Shown here one piece after another: positions 10,240 to 21,035 of a stretch of DNA of 43,251 bases. The stretch is taken from contig JAKSYS010000538.1 in NCBI GenBank assembly GCA_022925895.1, positions 1 to 43,251 on the forward strand. The letters run 5' to 3'. The notes below the pieces were generated by a model. It saw only the letters and a program-made list of their open reading frames with translations, was not told the origin of the DNA and made no database searches. Position 1 is the stretch's first letter; every line of letters begins with the position of its first letter. This DNA is from Fragilaria crotonensis. Taxonomy: Eukaryota > Bacillariophyta > Fragilariophyceae > Fragilariales > Fragilariaceae. The position numbers and the translations under genes were made by a program.

Positions 10240-12540
10240 TAGGGCCAAAAAATTATAGGGCGATACATGAATTATCATTTTGCTTCTTTGATTGCCGATC
10301 CGTCTTGCAATTGTGGGAATAATGAAAACTTCAGATTTTCCTTCACCAGGGGGGAGAAGTCCAAAGCAATGTTGTTTCTGCATTGAGTCATTGTGACAAC
10401 CGTATCCAAACTCAACAAGTTCCTTCTGTTGAGATGAAAGATAGTTGTGACCATCTGATGAAATAGCCTTCGGGTACCGTAGCGACATTGCCATCCGAAT
10501 ATCACCCAACGATAGTTTGCACAAATGGATTTTTGACATCTCGTATGATGTCCCCGATGGCAAAGTGATAAGCATTGAAGTGTGATTCAGCCCGGTCGCT
10601 TGTTTGAATAAGCAACACCATGTGTCATCTTGAGTGCCCCATTTTCGATGCTGCCACAGAGCTTGCCGTGGATGTGAAAAGGCATTTCCATCCTCATCAT
10701 CACCAGTAACAAATGATACACAAGCCCAAAACTGTCGAATCTGCCGCATATCGGGTGATGAATCCAAATTGAAAATATTCCTGATCACATTTGGAACACC
10801 AAAATTTGAAGGTGTTCTCCGCTTTGGAAAAATCAAAAGGGAATCGGATTGCTCAAAAAGATTTTCATTTGCATTGACGAGAGATCGGTACAACAAAAAG
10901 TATCGAGTGATAACAGGAGGGAGTTTTCGCTCGACTTTCTTGAACCGACGACGAGAAGAACTGTTAAAACCCTTCAGTGACGTCATGGAGTAATAAACAG
11001 CATCATTGCTGTACACGCAGTGGAACATAGTCGGTTCTGTCAACTCTCTCATCCTTGCCGAGAAACGCCATCTTCAACAGTGCCATAAAACAATCCAATT
11101 GATCAACGAGGAAAGAAAGTCCAACATTCCAACAGGGAGTGACATCAAGCAAGGAAATGTCTGCCGTGTCATCATCGACACGGATTCTGATAAATGTTGA
11201 TGGATCAACCACAGGCTCCCACCAGGAACCATCAGCCAAATGAGTTAATGACTCACGCATCAAGGTGACAGCTGTGGGGACTATGCGTGACCAGATGTCG
11301 TATGGAAATGCGTGTTGGTCAACAATGATATTTCCACCTGAGTCAATCATAGTTTTTGCCTTTTTGTAGTCGTTCATGCATTTCGTATTTGTCGAACCAT
11401 CGGTGACAGAATGGAGTACGGAGCCTTGCGAATAGATGACACAAGCAAATCTCCAGAATGGGTGGATGACTGCTCTGAAAAAGCAGATGACGGAGCATAC
11501 TGCTGCTTTCAGAAGGGATGCTACCTTGGAGAATAACGATGACACAGTGTCACAGGATATCAGAGAGATTTTTGATTCCTGAGCAGATACACGAAAAGGA
11601 AACATGAGACAGAATTCCACCACAAAGGGATGCGTGGCAACTGATGGTGGAACTTCAAGCAAAAAATCTTTCAAAAAATATGCGACTGCAAATTCATCGC
11701 TTTCATCAAAACCCCTTGATGCAAAAAGGCCCTTGCGATAGGAATAGGATAAAAGCTTCTTCAATTCAGGTAGTAAGCTGGTTGGATCATGCTGCATCGT
11801 ATAAGTCTTTCCCTGTGACATACCATTGACTTCACCAGCATCAAAATTTTGTAGTCCAGCGCGGAGATTCCTGGCACCATCAAAATATTTCTTCTGCGCA
11901 AAATTCAAAAGCCAATTTTCAGCTTGGTTATGAATTTTGATCAGAACTGTCTCATGCATTTGGCTCGGTGGAGAATGGATAGAAATGAAGTCATTTTTAT
12001 CCTTCTTACAAAGTCTTGTGGACAAACACAACCATCAATGATGGGGTGTACATGTGTGTGTACGTATGGTCGTGCTTTTCCCTGCGTGGAAGGAAAGGAA
12101 GCAAAGCCGCTCTTGCCTTGCAGTAATCAAATTGACTGAGGTACAGTGTTGAAGAACTTGTCAATTTGCACCTCTGAAACAAATTGACCACAACACAATT
12201 TGATGAGCTCAACCTTCTGGAGACAAGACGGATCACAACCCAACCTTGTGCAGTGACGGCGTGCGTTGTCCTTTCTTGGAAAACTTCACCGCAGATGCAT
12301 GAAAATCCCTTATAAGTACTGTTGTCAATTCGAACGGCTCAATTGTTCCAGCAGCCTTTATGACTTCCAGTTTTGTTACAAAAGTATCAAAGGGAACGGA
12401 TAGATGCGGCCCTGCTGTCAAAACCATGTTTTTGACATGCTCACGGATGCATCTCTCATTGATCTGATAGACACTTTTTGGGCAGAGTCGACACCCAAGT
12501 CCAAAGGGAGAAATGGAAAATATACCTTGAAGTGATGCAG
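10240..12540 (-). pseudogene. Truncated, frameshifted paralogue of the subtelomeric helicase
   Basis: Successive minus-strand frames match the intact gene in order. The zinc finger is at about 12500-12425 (ISPFGLGCRLCPKSVYQ...REHVKN). The central region occupies 12031-11003. The segment with KLPPVITRYFLLYRSLV lies at 11052-10700, and the helicase start with Walker A PPGEGKS at about 10350. Frames change at least four times and in-frame stops are present, for instance just after the GHS box near 10640. The copy ends at HVSPYNFLA, before the DEAH box, so most of the helicase core and the Cys-rich tail are missing. It is a dead segmental duplicate that lies head-to-tail with the intact gene. Confidence 0.9.
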
Positions 12541-12790
12541 GGGTGACTGTTGATCAGATGCTTGCAAAGGAGACATGTTGTTGGTAGTCACCTCTTGTAT
12601 CTCAAGGGTGGTCATCATGATGTGATAATGGCGCTTGTACCAGGAGTGCCGAGTGCATAGTTCAAAATTGGGCGGCAAAAACATTTTGACCATACCTGGT
12701 TTAACATACACGTAAAAACTATCATTCAATGAGTTGATGCACCTAAATTGCGCCATATTTTTGTACGAGCAAATTGTACGGATAGCGTTT

Positions 12791-12880
12791 TCCCTCCGGA
12801 CGTAGTCGTTCCTAAGTAAAAAACCCTCCGGACGTATAAAATTCCCCTCCGGACGTACAAATTTCCCCTCCGGCCGTATC
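12791..12880. repeat. Short direct repeat CCCTCCGGACGTA (x4)
   Basis: CTCCGGACGTA or CTCCGGCCGTA occurs four times at about 12794, 12825, 12847 and 12868, separated by A/T-rich spacers with AAGTAAAAA. On the minus strand the frame reads repeated RPEG motifs. The repeat lies just outside the N-terminal end of the helicase pseudogene and may be part of a decayed promoter or a junction. Confidence 0.5.
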
Positions 12881-12933
12881 AAGTAAAAATATATATACTT
12901 GAGGATTATTTATCTACTTTGAACCCCTTTTCC

Positions 12934-13846
12934 TTAGGGAACCATCAGATTCGAAGCATAGGGACGCATCGCACCATTAAAGTCAAAGCCAGTACCAATG
13001 GCGTGCATTGTGCCAACATCACCACCTTTAGACCTCACACTCCCACCCTTTCCCAGTCGACGGTTCAACACAGTGTTGTGGAATGTGATGTGGTTCAATG
13101 CCCCAAGTAGGTGCGTGTGGTGGTCCCATTCGTCACGATACATAGCAGATTGCCGGTCGGCTTCGCCATCAACGACCATCAGGTTCCTGATCATCACCAC
13201 CGACTGCCGATCAGCACAATGACCCACAGTGTCAACATCAATCCAAACATCCACGTAGTGATCGAGTGCTGGATCGATGATCCAACACTGTTCAGGGAGC
13301 CTAAAGTGGTGGCAACCCATGGCATAGTGGCGGCCATTCGCTCATCCTCGCACTGTTGGACCTCGCCAGGCGGCGGTTATACTCAGCCTTCAAAACACCT
13401 TGCGGCCAACAGCCAATATCCTGGCTGTTGAAAATGTCCGTGGCAGCATGGGACCATCACTGTCATGACACTGTACTGCCCTATAGATTATGCGATTCTG
13501 TCGTCGTGCAATTGTTTTGTGGAGGAAATCCTCCAAGCCGACACACGGTTGAAGTCGCGATAGTACTTTGCAGACCATCGGGTATCCGAAAACCTTTTCA
13601 CGTAGCCATCCTTGCCAAATGTGTACGTGACTTCGGCAACTCCTGTAACACCACTGCTGGATAGCGGCGTCACCGGCCGTTCCCTTCATGCGCAGCCAGC
13701 TCATGTCGAGAGGAATGAGTGACTTTGCAACCCCCGCATCACCTTTGCGGCGCTCCCGTGCACATTAAAACACGCCACACTGAGGCATAAACAGAATCAT
13801 TGTCCTGAACTTGTAATCGAATGCATCGTTGAGGTCCTCAGGTTTG
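12934..13846 (-). pseudogene. Decayed paralogue of gene A
   Basis: The minus-strand reading CARERRKGDAGVAKSLIPLD then MSWLRMK matches gene A's CHRERRRACIGVANALIPMD then TSWLRVK. The preceding LFMPQCGVF segment aligns with gene A's VVVPDGATY block. Further on, RRLGKGGSV...GTMHAIGT aligns with gene A's RRGLGDMGSMHPIGT. Stops (for instance before CARERR) and several frame changes show that it is dead. The C-terminal part with the HxD motif is missing. It lies immediately upstream of the helicase pseudogene on the same strand, so both neighbour families were duplicated together. Confidence 0.75.
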
Positions 13847-14330
13847 TAACACCAGGAGGTTCCGGGATATCCTCTTAACAGGAGATGGTATTGCGAATCC
13901 TGTAGAAGTTAAACTCACTCCGGAGTACTTGTAGTCCGGGAGTGTCCTTTCGCCAGTAGGACACGGTTTCAGTATCTGCTACCAGGTACTAGTACTAGTA
14001 AAGACACAAGGTTGCACCGTATGATCCATTATGCATTGCAATTTACATAAGAGTATGGATACAATTTTAGTAGCAAGCAGTTCTTTATACTAGCTTATAG
14101 TAGAATCGACATTCTTTCCTTTCAACATGATACTCAGGGTCAAAGTGACATTCAAGTTTTTGAATGTTCCGTTATTCGGCACACGTAGAAGCCATTCCTT
14201 GTACATTACACTTGTCGCACTTTGCAATTAGAAGTGGTCACTTTTTAACATGAAATCGTCATACGGAGAAATTTTCTTTTGATGAAACGTGAATATCAAT
14301 TCCGAGATGGAATCTTGATATTCAGTTTTT
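13847..14330. other. Spacer, no gene seen
   Basis: Contains TGTAACACCAGGAGGTTCCG and the mini-repeat ACTAGTACTAGTA, and becomes A/T-rich to the right. An LTR was considered but no second copy or polypurine tract was found. I see no coding sequence. Confidence 0.4.
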
Positions 14331-14450
14331 TTCAGTTTTCTTAAGCAGATTTCAGTTTTCTTAAGTAAACTTCAGTTTTCTTAAGTAGACTTCAGTTTTC
14401 TTAAGTAGACTTCAGTTTTCTTAAGCAGACTTCAGTTTTCTTAAGTAGAC
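14331..14450. repeat. 20-bp tandem repeat (6 units)
   Basis: Six exact-length 20-bp units TTCAGTTTTCTTAAGTAGAC (variants TTAAGCAGAT, TTAAGTAAAC, TTAAGCAGAC) run from 14331 to 14450, with a partial unit at 14321. The units contain the palindrome CTTAAG. There are no spacers, so this is a minisatellite and not a CRISPR array. Confidence 0.92.
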
Positions 14451-15259
14451 AGATGCGTTTGGAATTCTCCTGCAAACATAACGGCTTTGGGATACTCGGA
14501 GTAGAAGAGGATATGCATTTGAGCCGGAGGAGATGGAAAAAGATCGGAACTACTACTACTCTAGTACTACTAGCTAGCTAGAGATAGTATTACCCCAACA
14601 GTTCTTGTAGACCTAATTGGAAGTTTCGCGGACCAACCAAACACGTTGCAAGTCCCTTATAACTGCTCGATCTACAAAGGGGATCTGGAGCGAGAACCCG
14701 AGACTACTTGATTCCAAACGTATTGCATTGTAGCGGCCGGCAGTTCCAACCAACAAATGAATGAACCATCATTGACGAAGACTGGTTGAAGGGTGACATT
14801 CGCTCTTGTCGCATACATGACAAACGTGACAGGAGCTTCAGCAACGTGTGTAAACGAACAATCAAGAATTGCCTTCTCCAGACAAATCAGCAATCATGTG
14901 TCACCAGTTTGAACTTGCTCGAGTCCCATTTCATATTCGGTCTTCCATTGTTATGAATCGTACTTGACGACTCAAACTGCTATTTATTATGGGAAGAGGA
15001 AGGGGGGTCTATCTACGGTAAGCACCATCAAGCCATAAGGCTGCCATGCTCGCATGCCGGCATGCCTTGCTGAAGAACTTTGCAGAATACTGGCATAATC
15101 TTTGAATCAAGGACAACACCGTGAACCGTAGTCTCGCCACGAGGCCACGTGAGATGGCAATCGATCCCCGACTTCACCGCGGTTCGAACACACCCAGGAG
15201 GACGACGACATCCTCTGCCGTCGCGACTGACAAAACCTAACCGGGTGAATGCGATGAAA
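14451..15259. other. Spacer, no convincing gene
   Basis: A minus-strand open frame at 14672-14893 and another at 15028-15276 have no recognisable domains. Part of it may be decayed sequence belonging to the kinase remnant on its right. Confidence 0.3.
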
Positions 15260-15514
15260 AATACCAGATAGATCATTTAGAGTGAAGCCACTTTGAATGT
15301 GAGCTTCCATCATGATAGCGTTTTCTTGGCGGGTCAAGAAGCCCATTTTGTGCGACAATTCCAAGAGACTCTACCTGTCGACAAAACTCTTCGGGTACTC
15401 TCTGGCAGCTCCAAAGTCGATCAAAGTGGTAGTTCGGCTTCCAACATCATACAAAAAGTTACCCCAGTTTGGATCTGTTTGCATGAATCGCCACACACAT
15501 AGCTCCTGAATCAT
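15260..15514 (-). pseudogene. COQ8/ABC1-type atypical kinase fragment
   Basis: Read from 15514 leftwards, the minus strand gives [19 protein letters not shown] then [18 protein letters not shown]. These are the catalytic N and metal-binding DFG-like D-F-G-A signatures of the ABC1/ADCK/COQ8 family (QTDPNWxNF...DFGAxREY). A stop at 15371-15373 is followed in another frame by GFLTRQENAIMMEAHIQ, which also fits the family (GFLTG.E...M..AH). Upstream, around 15540-15625, NVLPVVIDKVLNLDQDEQNR may be more of the same gene. The N-terminal kinase lobe is absent and frames are broken, so this is a transposed gene remnant. COQ8 proteins normally support ubiquinone synthesis in mitochondria, with relatives in plastids. 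Confidence 0.75.
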
Positions 15515-15604
15515 TAACTAAAAATTTGACGGCCAATCCGATTCTGTTCATCTTGGTCCAAGTTTAACACCTTGTCGATCACAACTGGTAAGACATTGAC
15601 ATCG

Positions 15605-16020
15605 TAGAATGCCATGGCATATCACAACCCGGCCACGTCGTGCGACGTTGCAACCGTCGGCAACGTTACAAGCCGATCGTTATGACGATGGCATCGTACC
15701 ACGCCGCCACATCGTACGATCGTACGACGTTGCCACGGTGGGCCACGCCAAGCCGTACGAAGCTGTCATCGTGCGACGCTGCCACATTGTACGACGATGC
15801 AACCTTCGGACCCTCAAATTCAGCAATCGTACACTCCAGTACAACATGTAGGAATTGTACACAATTTGAACGAAGTACAACATGTACCCCAGTATCAAGT
15901 ATCAAGTACTGTACATGTACTCTGCGTAATACCTACTAGTAGTATTTGTACCAGTACAATGTGTACGAAGTAGAGTAGAGTACTTAGTATACTACTGTAC
16001 TCCGTAGTACTTTAGTACTT
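15605..16020. repeat. Degenerate CGTACGACG and GTAC-rich repeats
   Basis: 15605-15830 is built from short CGTCGTGCGACG/ATCGTACGACG phrases similar in style to the subtelomeric sequence at 530-710. 15850-16020 is rich in GTACTGTACATGTACT-like palindromes. All open frames here are low-complexity artefacts. Confidence 0.5.
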
Positions 16021-16160
16021 TACTGCCTGGTCATGGTCACGGTCAGTGATCACATATAAGTTATACCTGGACAATGTCATTACTTAACAAGAACTTGTCG
16101 TATGAGCACTTGTCGTATGATACATTATTTGGTACTCTGGACTCTGGAGAAGAATGGTGA

Positions 16161-16202
16161 GTCATGGTCATGGTCATGGTCATGGTCATGGTCATGGTCA
16201 TG
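16161..16202. repeat. Hexanucleotide microsatellite (GTCATG)7
   Basis: Seven perfect copies of GTCATG. The flanking sequence also holds partial GGTCATGGTCA matches near 16030. Confidence 0.95.
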
Positions 16203-16679
16203 TTTCATTCCAAGTCACATGACCGGTTCAGTTGATTAATTTTGTAGCTCTTGTGCAGCTAATTATAAATTGTGATGCAGGCAATACGATGGAAATCATT
16301 TAGAATTTTCTTCGTATGTAATTCATTATTTGAGCTATCTATAAAATAAGTTAATATTAATTAGAGGCGAGGTTTTTTTCAATAGCCCATCATATAGGTC
16401 GATTGGTTTTCCCTAGGAGAGAAGGAAACTATTTATTTAGGCCATAATCTCCTAAGTAACTAGGACCATGTTCCATACAATGCGGAACAACGGTTGCAAT
16501 AGGAGCAAAAGAAACTATTTTACATAGCATTACAATTTGTAAGTGTTTCCTTAAAAAGAAATGGCTAAGTAAGAATTACATAGCAAAATGTGGTAAAGTA
16601 GGGAACGAAGGAAATTATTTTTTATGTTTGACTATGACCGAATGACCCAGAGACAACATGCCTTGCAAATCACAACAAG

Positions 16680-17130
16680 GTCACTACAGACCATTCGGGC
16701 CTTTAAGGGGTGAACCAATCCGGCCGGGCAACCGTTATATGGCAGCTTCGAATATCACAGTTTTACAATTTTTGTTCGATCAGGAATTTCAATTTGCGAT
16801 AACTCAACCAATTCTTGAAACGACGATAAAAGCGTGCAGGATGTCATTGAACGTATGGTGGACTCTCACATACTGCACTCCTTCATCGTCGTTTCAAGAA
16901 TTGGTTGAGATATCGCAGATTGAAATTCCAGACTGAAAAAAGGAGGACCGTTAGTTTCTCCAAATTAAACAGTGCATAAAAAAATAAACCATGATCTAAA
17001 ACAATCGAACCCCTAAGTAGATTAAAGAAATAACAGTAAAAGACGGGTAAATTTTTATATAAAAATGGACTCATAACCAGAAATTGATTTCGGTCCTAAT
17101 GGCCCGAATGGTCTGTACATGTAGTGAAAT
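16680..17130. mobile_element. Foldback / MITE-like element with nested inverted repeats
   Basis: An outer inverted pair joins TCACTACAGACCATTCGGGCC (16680-16700) to its complement at about 17099-17130, which carries a 6-bp insertion (CATGTA). A strong inner hairpin lies at 16783-16827 and 16885-16929. These are 45-bp arms with two mismatches around a 57-nt loop. The element encodes no transposase. Such nested terminal and internal inverted repeats are typical of non-autonomous DNA elements. Target-site duplications were not identified. Confidence 0.6.
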
Positions 17131-17224
17131 CTCCTCAAATGCAATGTGATTTTTACGCAAACTACTACAGTACTCGTAGTTCGTTTAGCTACCGAGTTCC
17201 GGTGTACGAGTATTTTTTACGGTA

Positions 17225-17581
17225 GTGGATCTATTGTACTCGAGTACGTTATACGATACATTACTCCGCATGGTGAAAAAAAGGCGGCGTACATTTGTAC
17301 ATCGAAATTTGTGCCATTCTAAGGTGTACTTAGAATATGACATGATGCAGGAGACAAGGATGTGCCGATGCATATTCCAAGAGCAACCTCGTGATCATGA
17401 AAGAGATGATTGCTACATTCTACTGGTGTTTCGAATGAACAAGCACCACAGTAGTAACGAAGAGGGAAACATCATATTGCCTGCTGCATGTTGGAGGGCC
17501 CTCGTGAAAGATATGCTTGAATGGTTTGGATTTTGGATGGTCCAAAAGCCATTAATACGATGCTCCTATTTGTATTTGTGA
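17225..17581 (+). CDS. Small hypothetical ORF, doubtful
   Basis: A 118-codon frame starting MDLLYSSTLYDTLLRMVKKR and ending RCSYLYL. There is no recognisable domain, signal peptide or membrane segment. It converges on the 3' end of the unknown gene at 17620 with a 38-bp gap. It may be only chance or the 3' region of the neighbour. Confidence 0.2.
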   Translation: MDLLYSSTLYDTLLRMVKKRRRTFVHRNLCHSKVYLEYDMMQETRMCRCIFQEQPRDHERDDCYILLVFRMNKHHSSNEEGNIILPAACWRALVKDMLEWFGFWMVQKPLIRCSYLYL

Positions 17582-17619
17582 GATCAATGAATCCAGTGCG
17601 CGATTATAAGTTTGATGCT

Positions 17620-19656
17620 CTAAGATGGCTTAGAGAAAGTCCATTCGGTCTCTTCCTCTATGATGGAGTTTTGATAAGAGGAAGATGAATCAAGATACTT
17701 GAGAGGCAGTCCTTCTTGTCCTTCGTCCATGAGGGTGTCTACTAGCAAATCAATAGGGAAGGGCATCGATTTTTTCCTTGCGTCCTTGTCTTTGGCAGAG
17801 GGAGGAGTAAATTGAGGAGTATACTGTCCATAAGCAGGATTGTTGTGCTCGCCCTCAGGAAAAGGAGCCATTGGTATAACAGGATTGGTGGAAGCTGAAG
17901 GAAATTGTCGAGTGTTGTCCTTGTTTCCGTGTGTCACTGGTGCTGTTTCCTTTTGGGCATAATAATGAGTAAACGGAGGAGGAGTATAATGCCCATGATC
18001 ATTGTTGTGCTTGTCCAAAGTGGAAGAAGCCGCGATTGCGGCATTGGCGGACCTTTGTGGGAACTGTTGGGGTGAATAATGTAGGAGGCGAGACTTGTTA
18101 TCCATGCGAGGGAGAACCTGAGCGGAGGCAGACGAGTTGTTTGAAAAGTGTTCGTTCCTGACGATAGCGTGTCCATGTGGGGATGAACGAGGAATGGTGT
18201 ACCTGTTGGTGGTGAGGCTTGGGCTATCCACACTTCCGACAATTTTGTGGCGCATGAACTTCTGCCTTTATTCATTCCTTCACGATGAAGCACCAGAAGG
18301 GAACGCAGATTGAATCAGATCGAGCATCAAAACAAGGCTATAGATTGTTACCTTTGCATACCTTCCATGGCTCTGATCAAATCATCTTCATAGGTATTGT
18401 CCTCATCATCTTCCTCATCGACAATTCGCTCCGTGGCTTCAACAATATGAATCTTCCAGGAAATCCGACATGGCAATGAAGAATATGGGATCTGGCCAAT
18501 CATGACAGGGAGTTCATATGGAGCACTGATCAGCTTGATCTCGCCGTCTTTGGATTTCGGAGAGTATATGGTATTTGAAAGGGACATGTACCCGGGGAAC
18601 TTCAAAAGGAAGTTTTTCAATTTCCTCTTTTCAGAGTTTTGAATTGCATTCCGAGTGATATCACGAGCTTCTTTCACTTTGTCACACGAATTGGTTCCTT
18701 CCTTCTCAGATACGAGACGATGGTCCAATGCAAAAGATGCAGATTGTGCAGGAAACTGGATGAATACATCAGGACGGTTTGGCAAGATAAAGGCTTTGTA
18801 AAGACCTTTCGTGACATCTCGTACATCAGCAACCAGTCCGATGGAGATACCATCATGAAGCTTTCCTTGGTGCTTCTTTCCTGAGAAGGCAAAAACAAAG
18901 ACTTCCCTGTTTCGTTCCGGGAAGCTTAAGTCAACGTCGATTTCAACTTGAATTTGCAATTATGAAAACAGGTGCAAGTTAGGTGAGTAATCCAGCAGTC
19001 CAGCAGTCAGTATAAAGAATGCTTCGCTCACCATAGTTTTCTGTTTGTAAAGAATGCTCAATGTAGGTGGCGTTCTTGCTTGCACTTTGCGATACCCTAC
19101 TTGGAGCTGCAACACTGGTAGAAAGCATTGGTGTTCTTAGTGATTCCAGGATCAGTTTGTCCTTGGATGTTGACCGGAAAAGAGGAGGCGATGAATAGAC
19201 TCTCTGTGAAGGTGTTGTTTCTGATGGAGGGGTGGATATGGAATCCTGCGAAGTGTCTAAACCGTCTTGTTGTTCTTCTTGGGGCTTTATGCGGAGGAGC
19301 AATGCTCGGTATTGTTTGCAATCGTACCGCTTCCAATATGCCACCTTGTTCTGGATCTGCTTTCTTAGTGAGGATCCTGACTCACCGTAGACTCCAGGCT
19401 TTCTATCACAGATGAAGGCAAGAGAAGCGGAATCAATCCCCCCAAAAGCTTCGATGTCAGTAAAAAGTTCTGTTTCAACTCTTTGTGGAATGCCTCTAGC
19501 TTTTTCTGGCGTTCTCGAAATTTTTGCTTTGTTGCTGGGAAATTCCGCCAAGGAAGTTTTATGAGGATCACTCGCATCTCCATGTTTGCAAAGGGCGCCA
19601 AGTAATCCGGCGCAAACGGTAGAAATCAATCGTAGACTTGTACATTCAGACACCAA
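17620..19656 (-). CDS. Uncharacterised three-exon gene (divergent partner of 20060-20569)
   Basis: Three exons join in frame: 19656-19032, 18946-18352 and 18265-17620, about 621 codons. Intron 1 (18947-19031, 85 nt) is GTGAGC...TTCAAG, phase 1. Intron 2 (18266-18351, 86 nt) is GTAACA...ATAAAG, phase 2. The first codon of the open frame is TTG and exon 1 has no internal ATG, so a short upstream exon probably holds the start. Exon 1 carries ELFTDIEAFGGIDSASL and LRKQIQNKVAYWKRY, which look like a small helical module. Exon 2 carries VEIDVDLSFPERN, DGISIGLVADVRD, GLYKAFILP and VFIQFPAQSASF, followed by an acidic patch. Exon 3 is Pro/Ser/His-rich and probably disordered. From memory similar proteins recur in diatom genomes, but I know no function. 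Confidence 0.7.
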
Positions 19657-20059
19657 ACAATACTATGTATGCAAGTAATGGTACATGCGAATTGTAGACA
19701 TGACACTACACAATATATGTTCCACCGAATCGTGTTCAGACACACTTCGAGACACACACTTTGGTGGAAGGATGCATCTTGCGGATTCAAGGATTTGTAC
19801 CAGCATTGTATGTGTTTCTAACACAATCTTAAGACTTCTGAGGCCTGGTTCCAGAAACGTGGAATCAATTCCATGGGAAGGAGCCTCTCATACACACGGG
19901 TTGTGTGGGCGTATGTAGGATCAAGTAGTATGTGTGCTGTTACTTTGTACGAGGAGTAGCTACCTGGCTGGTGTTGTTGTTTGAAAGAACTAGTGCTTCC
20001 AACAAAAGCCCACAAACAGATAGCTAACGACCCGAGCATCAAGGACACAACAGGTCGAG
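19657..20059. other. Intergenic region of the divergent pair
   Basis: About 400 bp separate the unknown minus-strand gene from the plus-strand gene at 20060. It may hold promoters for both, and probably the missing first exon of the minus-strand gene. No specific element was recognised. Confidence 0.35.
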
Positions 20060-20569
20060 ATGGAATCCACTCCAGAGACTCATCCCTGGAGGAACAGCAA
20101 GGCGCAGAAGATTCTTCAAGAACTCCTCATTTCTGGCGAAATTCCGTGCACAACTACAAACAAGGCAAAAATGGAGGAAATTTGGAACACGTATTGTCTT
20201 CCTCGGCAAGAGTTTGCTGGTTTCAGATTTACGAAGTTCCCTGCGAGACTTCGAGCGATGCAAAAACGCCACGCCACGCAGGGTGGACAAGCAGACTCAG
20301 AATATGCAGCTCTATTGCATCACAAACAGCACTTCCCAACCCCAATTCTCAATCATCGTGGTGAGCCCCAGTGGCATGGCTCAGATGCTGAACGGCTTCT
20401 CAAGGCTGATGTTTCTGCCAAAATGCACGAGACAATGGCTCCCCAGCAGCTGCATCGAACAAGAACAGAGTACCAGATTTACCCTCTGGAGGTGTTTCGA
20501 AAACACATCCACCAGGAAGTGCGTCTACAAAAACTTTATTTACAGTATGGCCATCACCAGCAGATGTAA
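20060..20569 (+). CDS. Uncharacterised 169-aa protein with two repeats of one domain
   Basis: Starts at the ATG of MESTPETHPWRNSKAQK and ends with YGHHQQM. Two related units of about 55-60 residues can be seen. The first begins PWRNSKAQKILQELL and ends FRFTKFPARLRAM. The second begins PQWHGSDAERLLKADV and ends YPLEVFRKHIHQEVR. The shared plan is W-x-x-S-x-A-x-x-L-L, then a short linker, then a TR/R-x-E-[YF] region and F-x-x-[FV]-x-x-x-[LI]. Bulky aromatic anchors with basic helices could be a small DNA-binding fold, but this is inference. The gene is divergent from 17620-19656, without a visible intron. I recall similar proteins in diatoms, unverified. Confidence 0.7.
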   Translation: MESTPETHPWRNSKAQKILQELLISGEIPCTTTNKAKMEEIWNTYCLPRQEFAGFRFTKFPARLRAMQKRHATQGGQADSEYAALLHHKQHFPTPILNHRGEPQWHGSDAERLLKADVSAKMHETMAPQQLHRTRTEYQIYPLEVFRKHIHQEVRLQKLYLQYGHHQQM

Positions 20570-21035
20570 ACGAAGATGAAGTCAATTTGTAGCATTTTTG
20601 CAAGATGCTCTTCTATCACTTTGACAACTTGAGAATTTATACTTCAGAATTTATAAAGTTGGGAACAGTCGACAAGGTCAATGCATGTCTAGTGCAATAC
20701 AACCATACTATAGAGGAGCTTTTTATTGACTTATTCTGTTAGCTCAGGAGTTGCAGTTTGTGTCGATGAGAACATGTGGCCGGAGGCACTTGACGTCACA
20801 AGCACGCCAATCTTGCTGCAACAGCAAGTCAGACAACATTCGAGAAACATCTCCTGTGCTCGACCAACATGAGTTCGTACACTCTAGCATTCAAGCGGAA
20901 ATCCAATCATAAGGAATGATGGAGTACTAGTAATTGTTGACGATGCTGCCTTAATACCCCTACAACAAGTCTATCTGATGAGTGCATGGCGGAGGAATTA
21001 CTGTCGTTGTTGCAGTTGCTCTTGCCTTGACATTA
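20570..21035. other. Intergenic, no gene seen
   Basis: A/T-rich region between the convergent ends of the 169-aa gene and the transposase gene. No terminal inverted repeat for the transposase gene was recognised here. Confidence 0.4.

Noticed and set aside
10225-10260. GC-rich block GCCCCGCCCCCTTAGGG as a telomere or G-quadruplex signal
   Set aside because: A single short block at the truncation point of the helicase pseudogene, without a repeat.
13356-13664. Plus-strand frames over the gene A paralogue
   Set aside because: They are shadows of the minus-strand pseudogene, which has clear similarity to gene A.
13843-14000. Solo LTR beginning TGTAACACCAGG
   Set aside because: No matching CA end with TSD, no second copy in the window and no primer-binding site or polypurine tract could be recognised.
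14331-14450. CRISPR-like array
   Set aside because: The 20-bp units are contiguous without unique spacers, and this is a eukaryotic chromosome end.
15176-15200. tRNA-like B box around GGTTCGAAC
   Set aside because: No A box at a suitable distance and no cloverleaf can be drawn.
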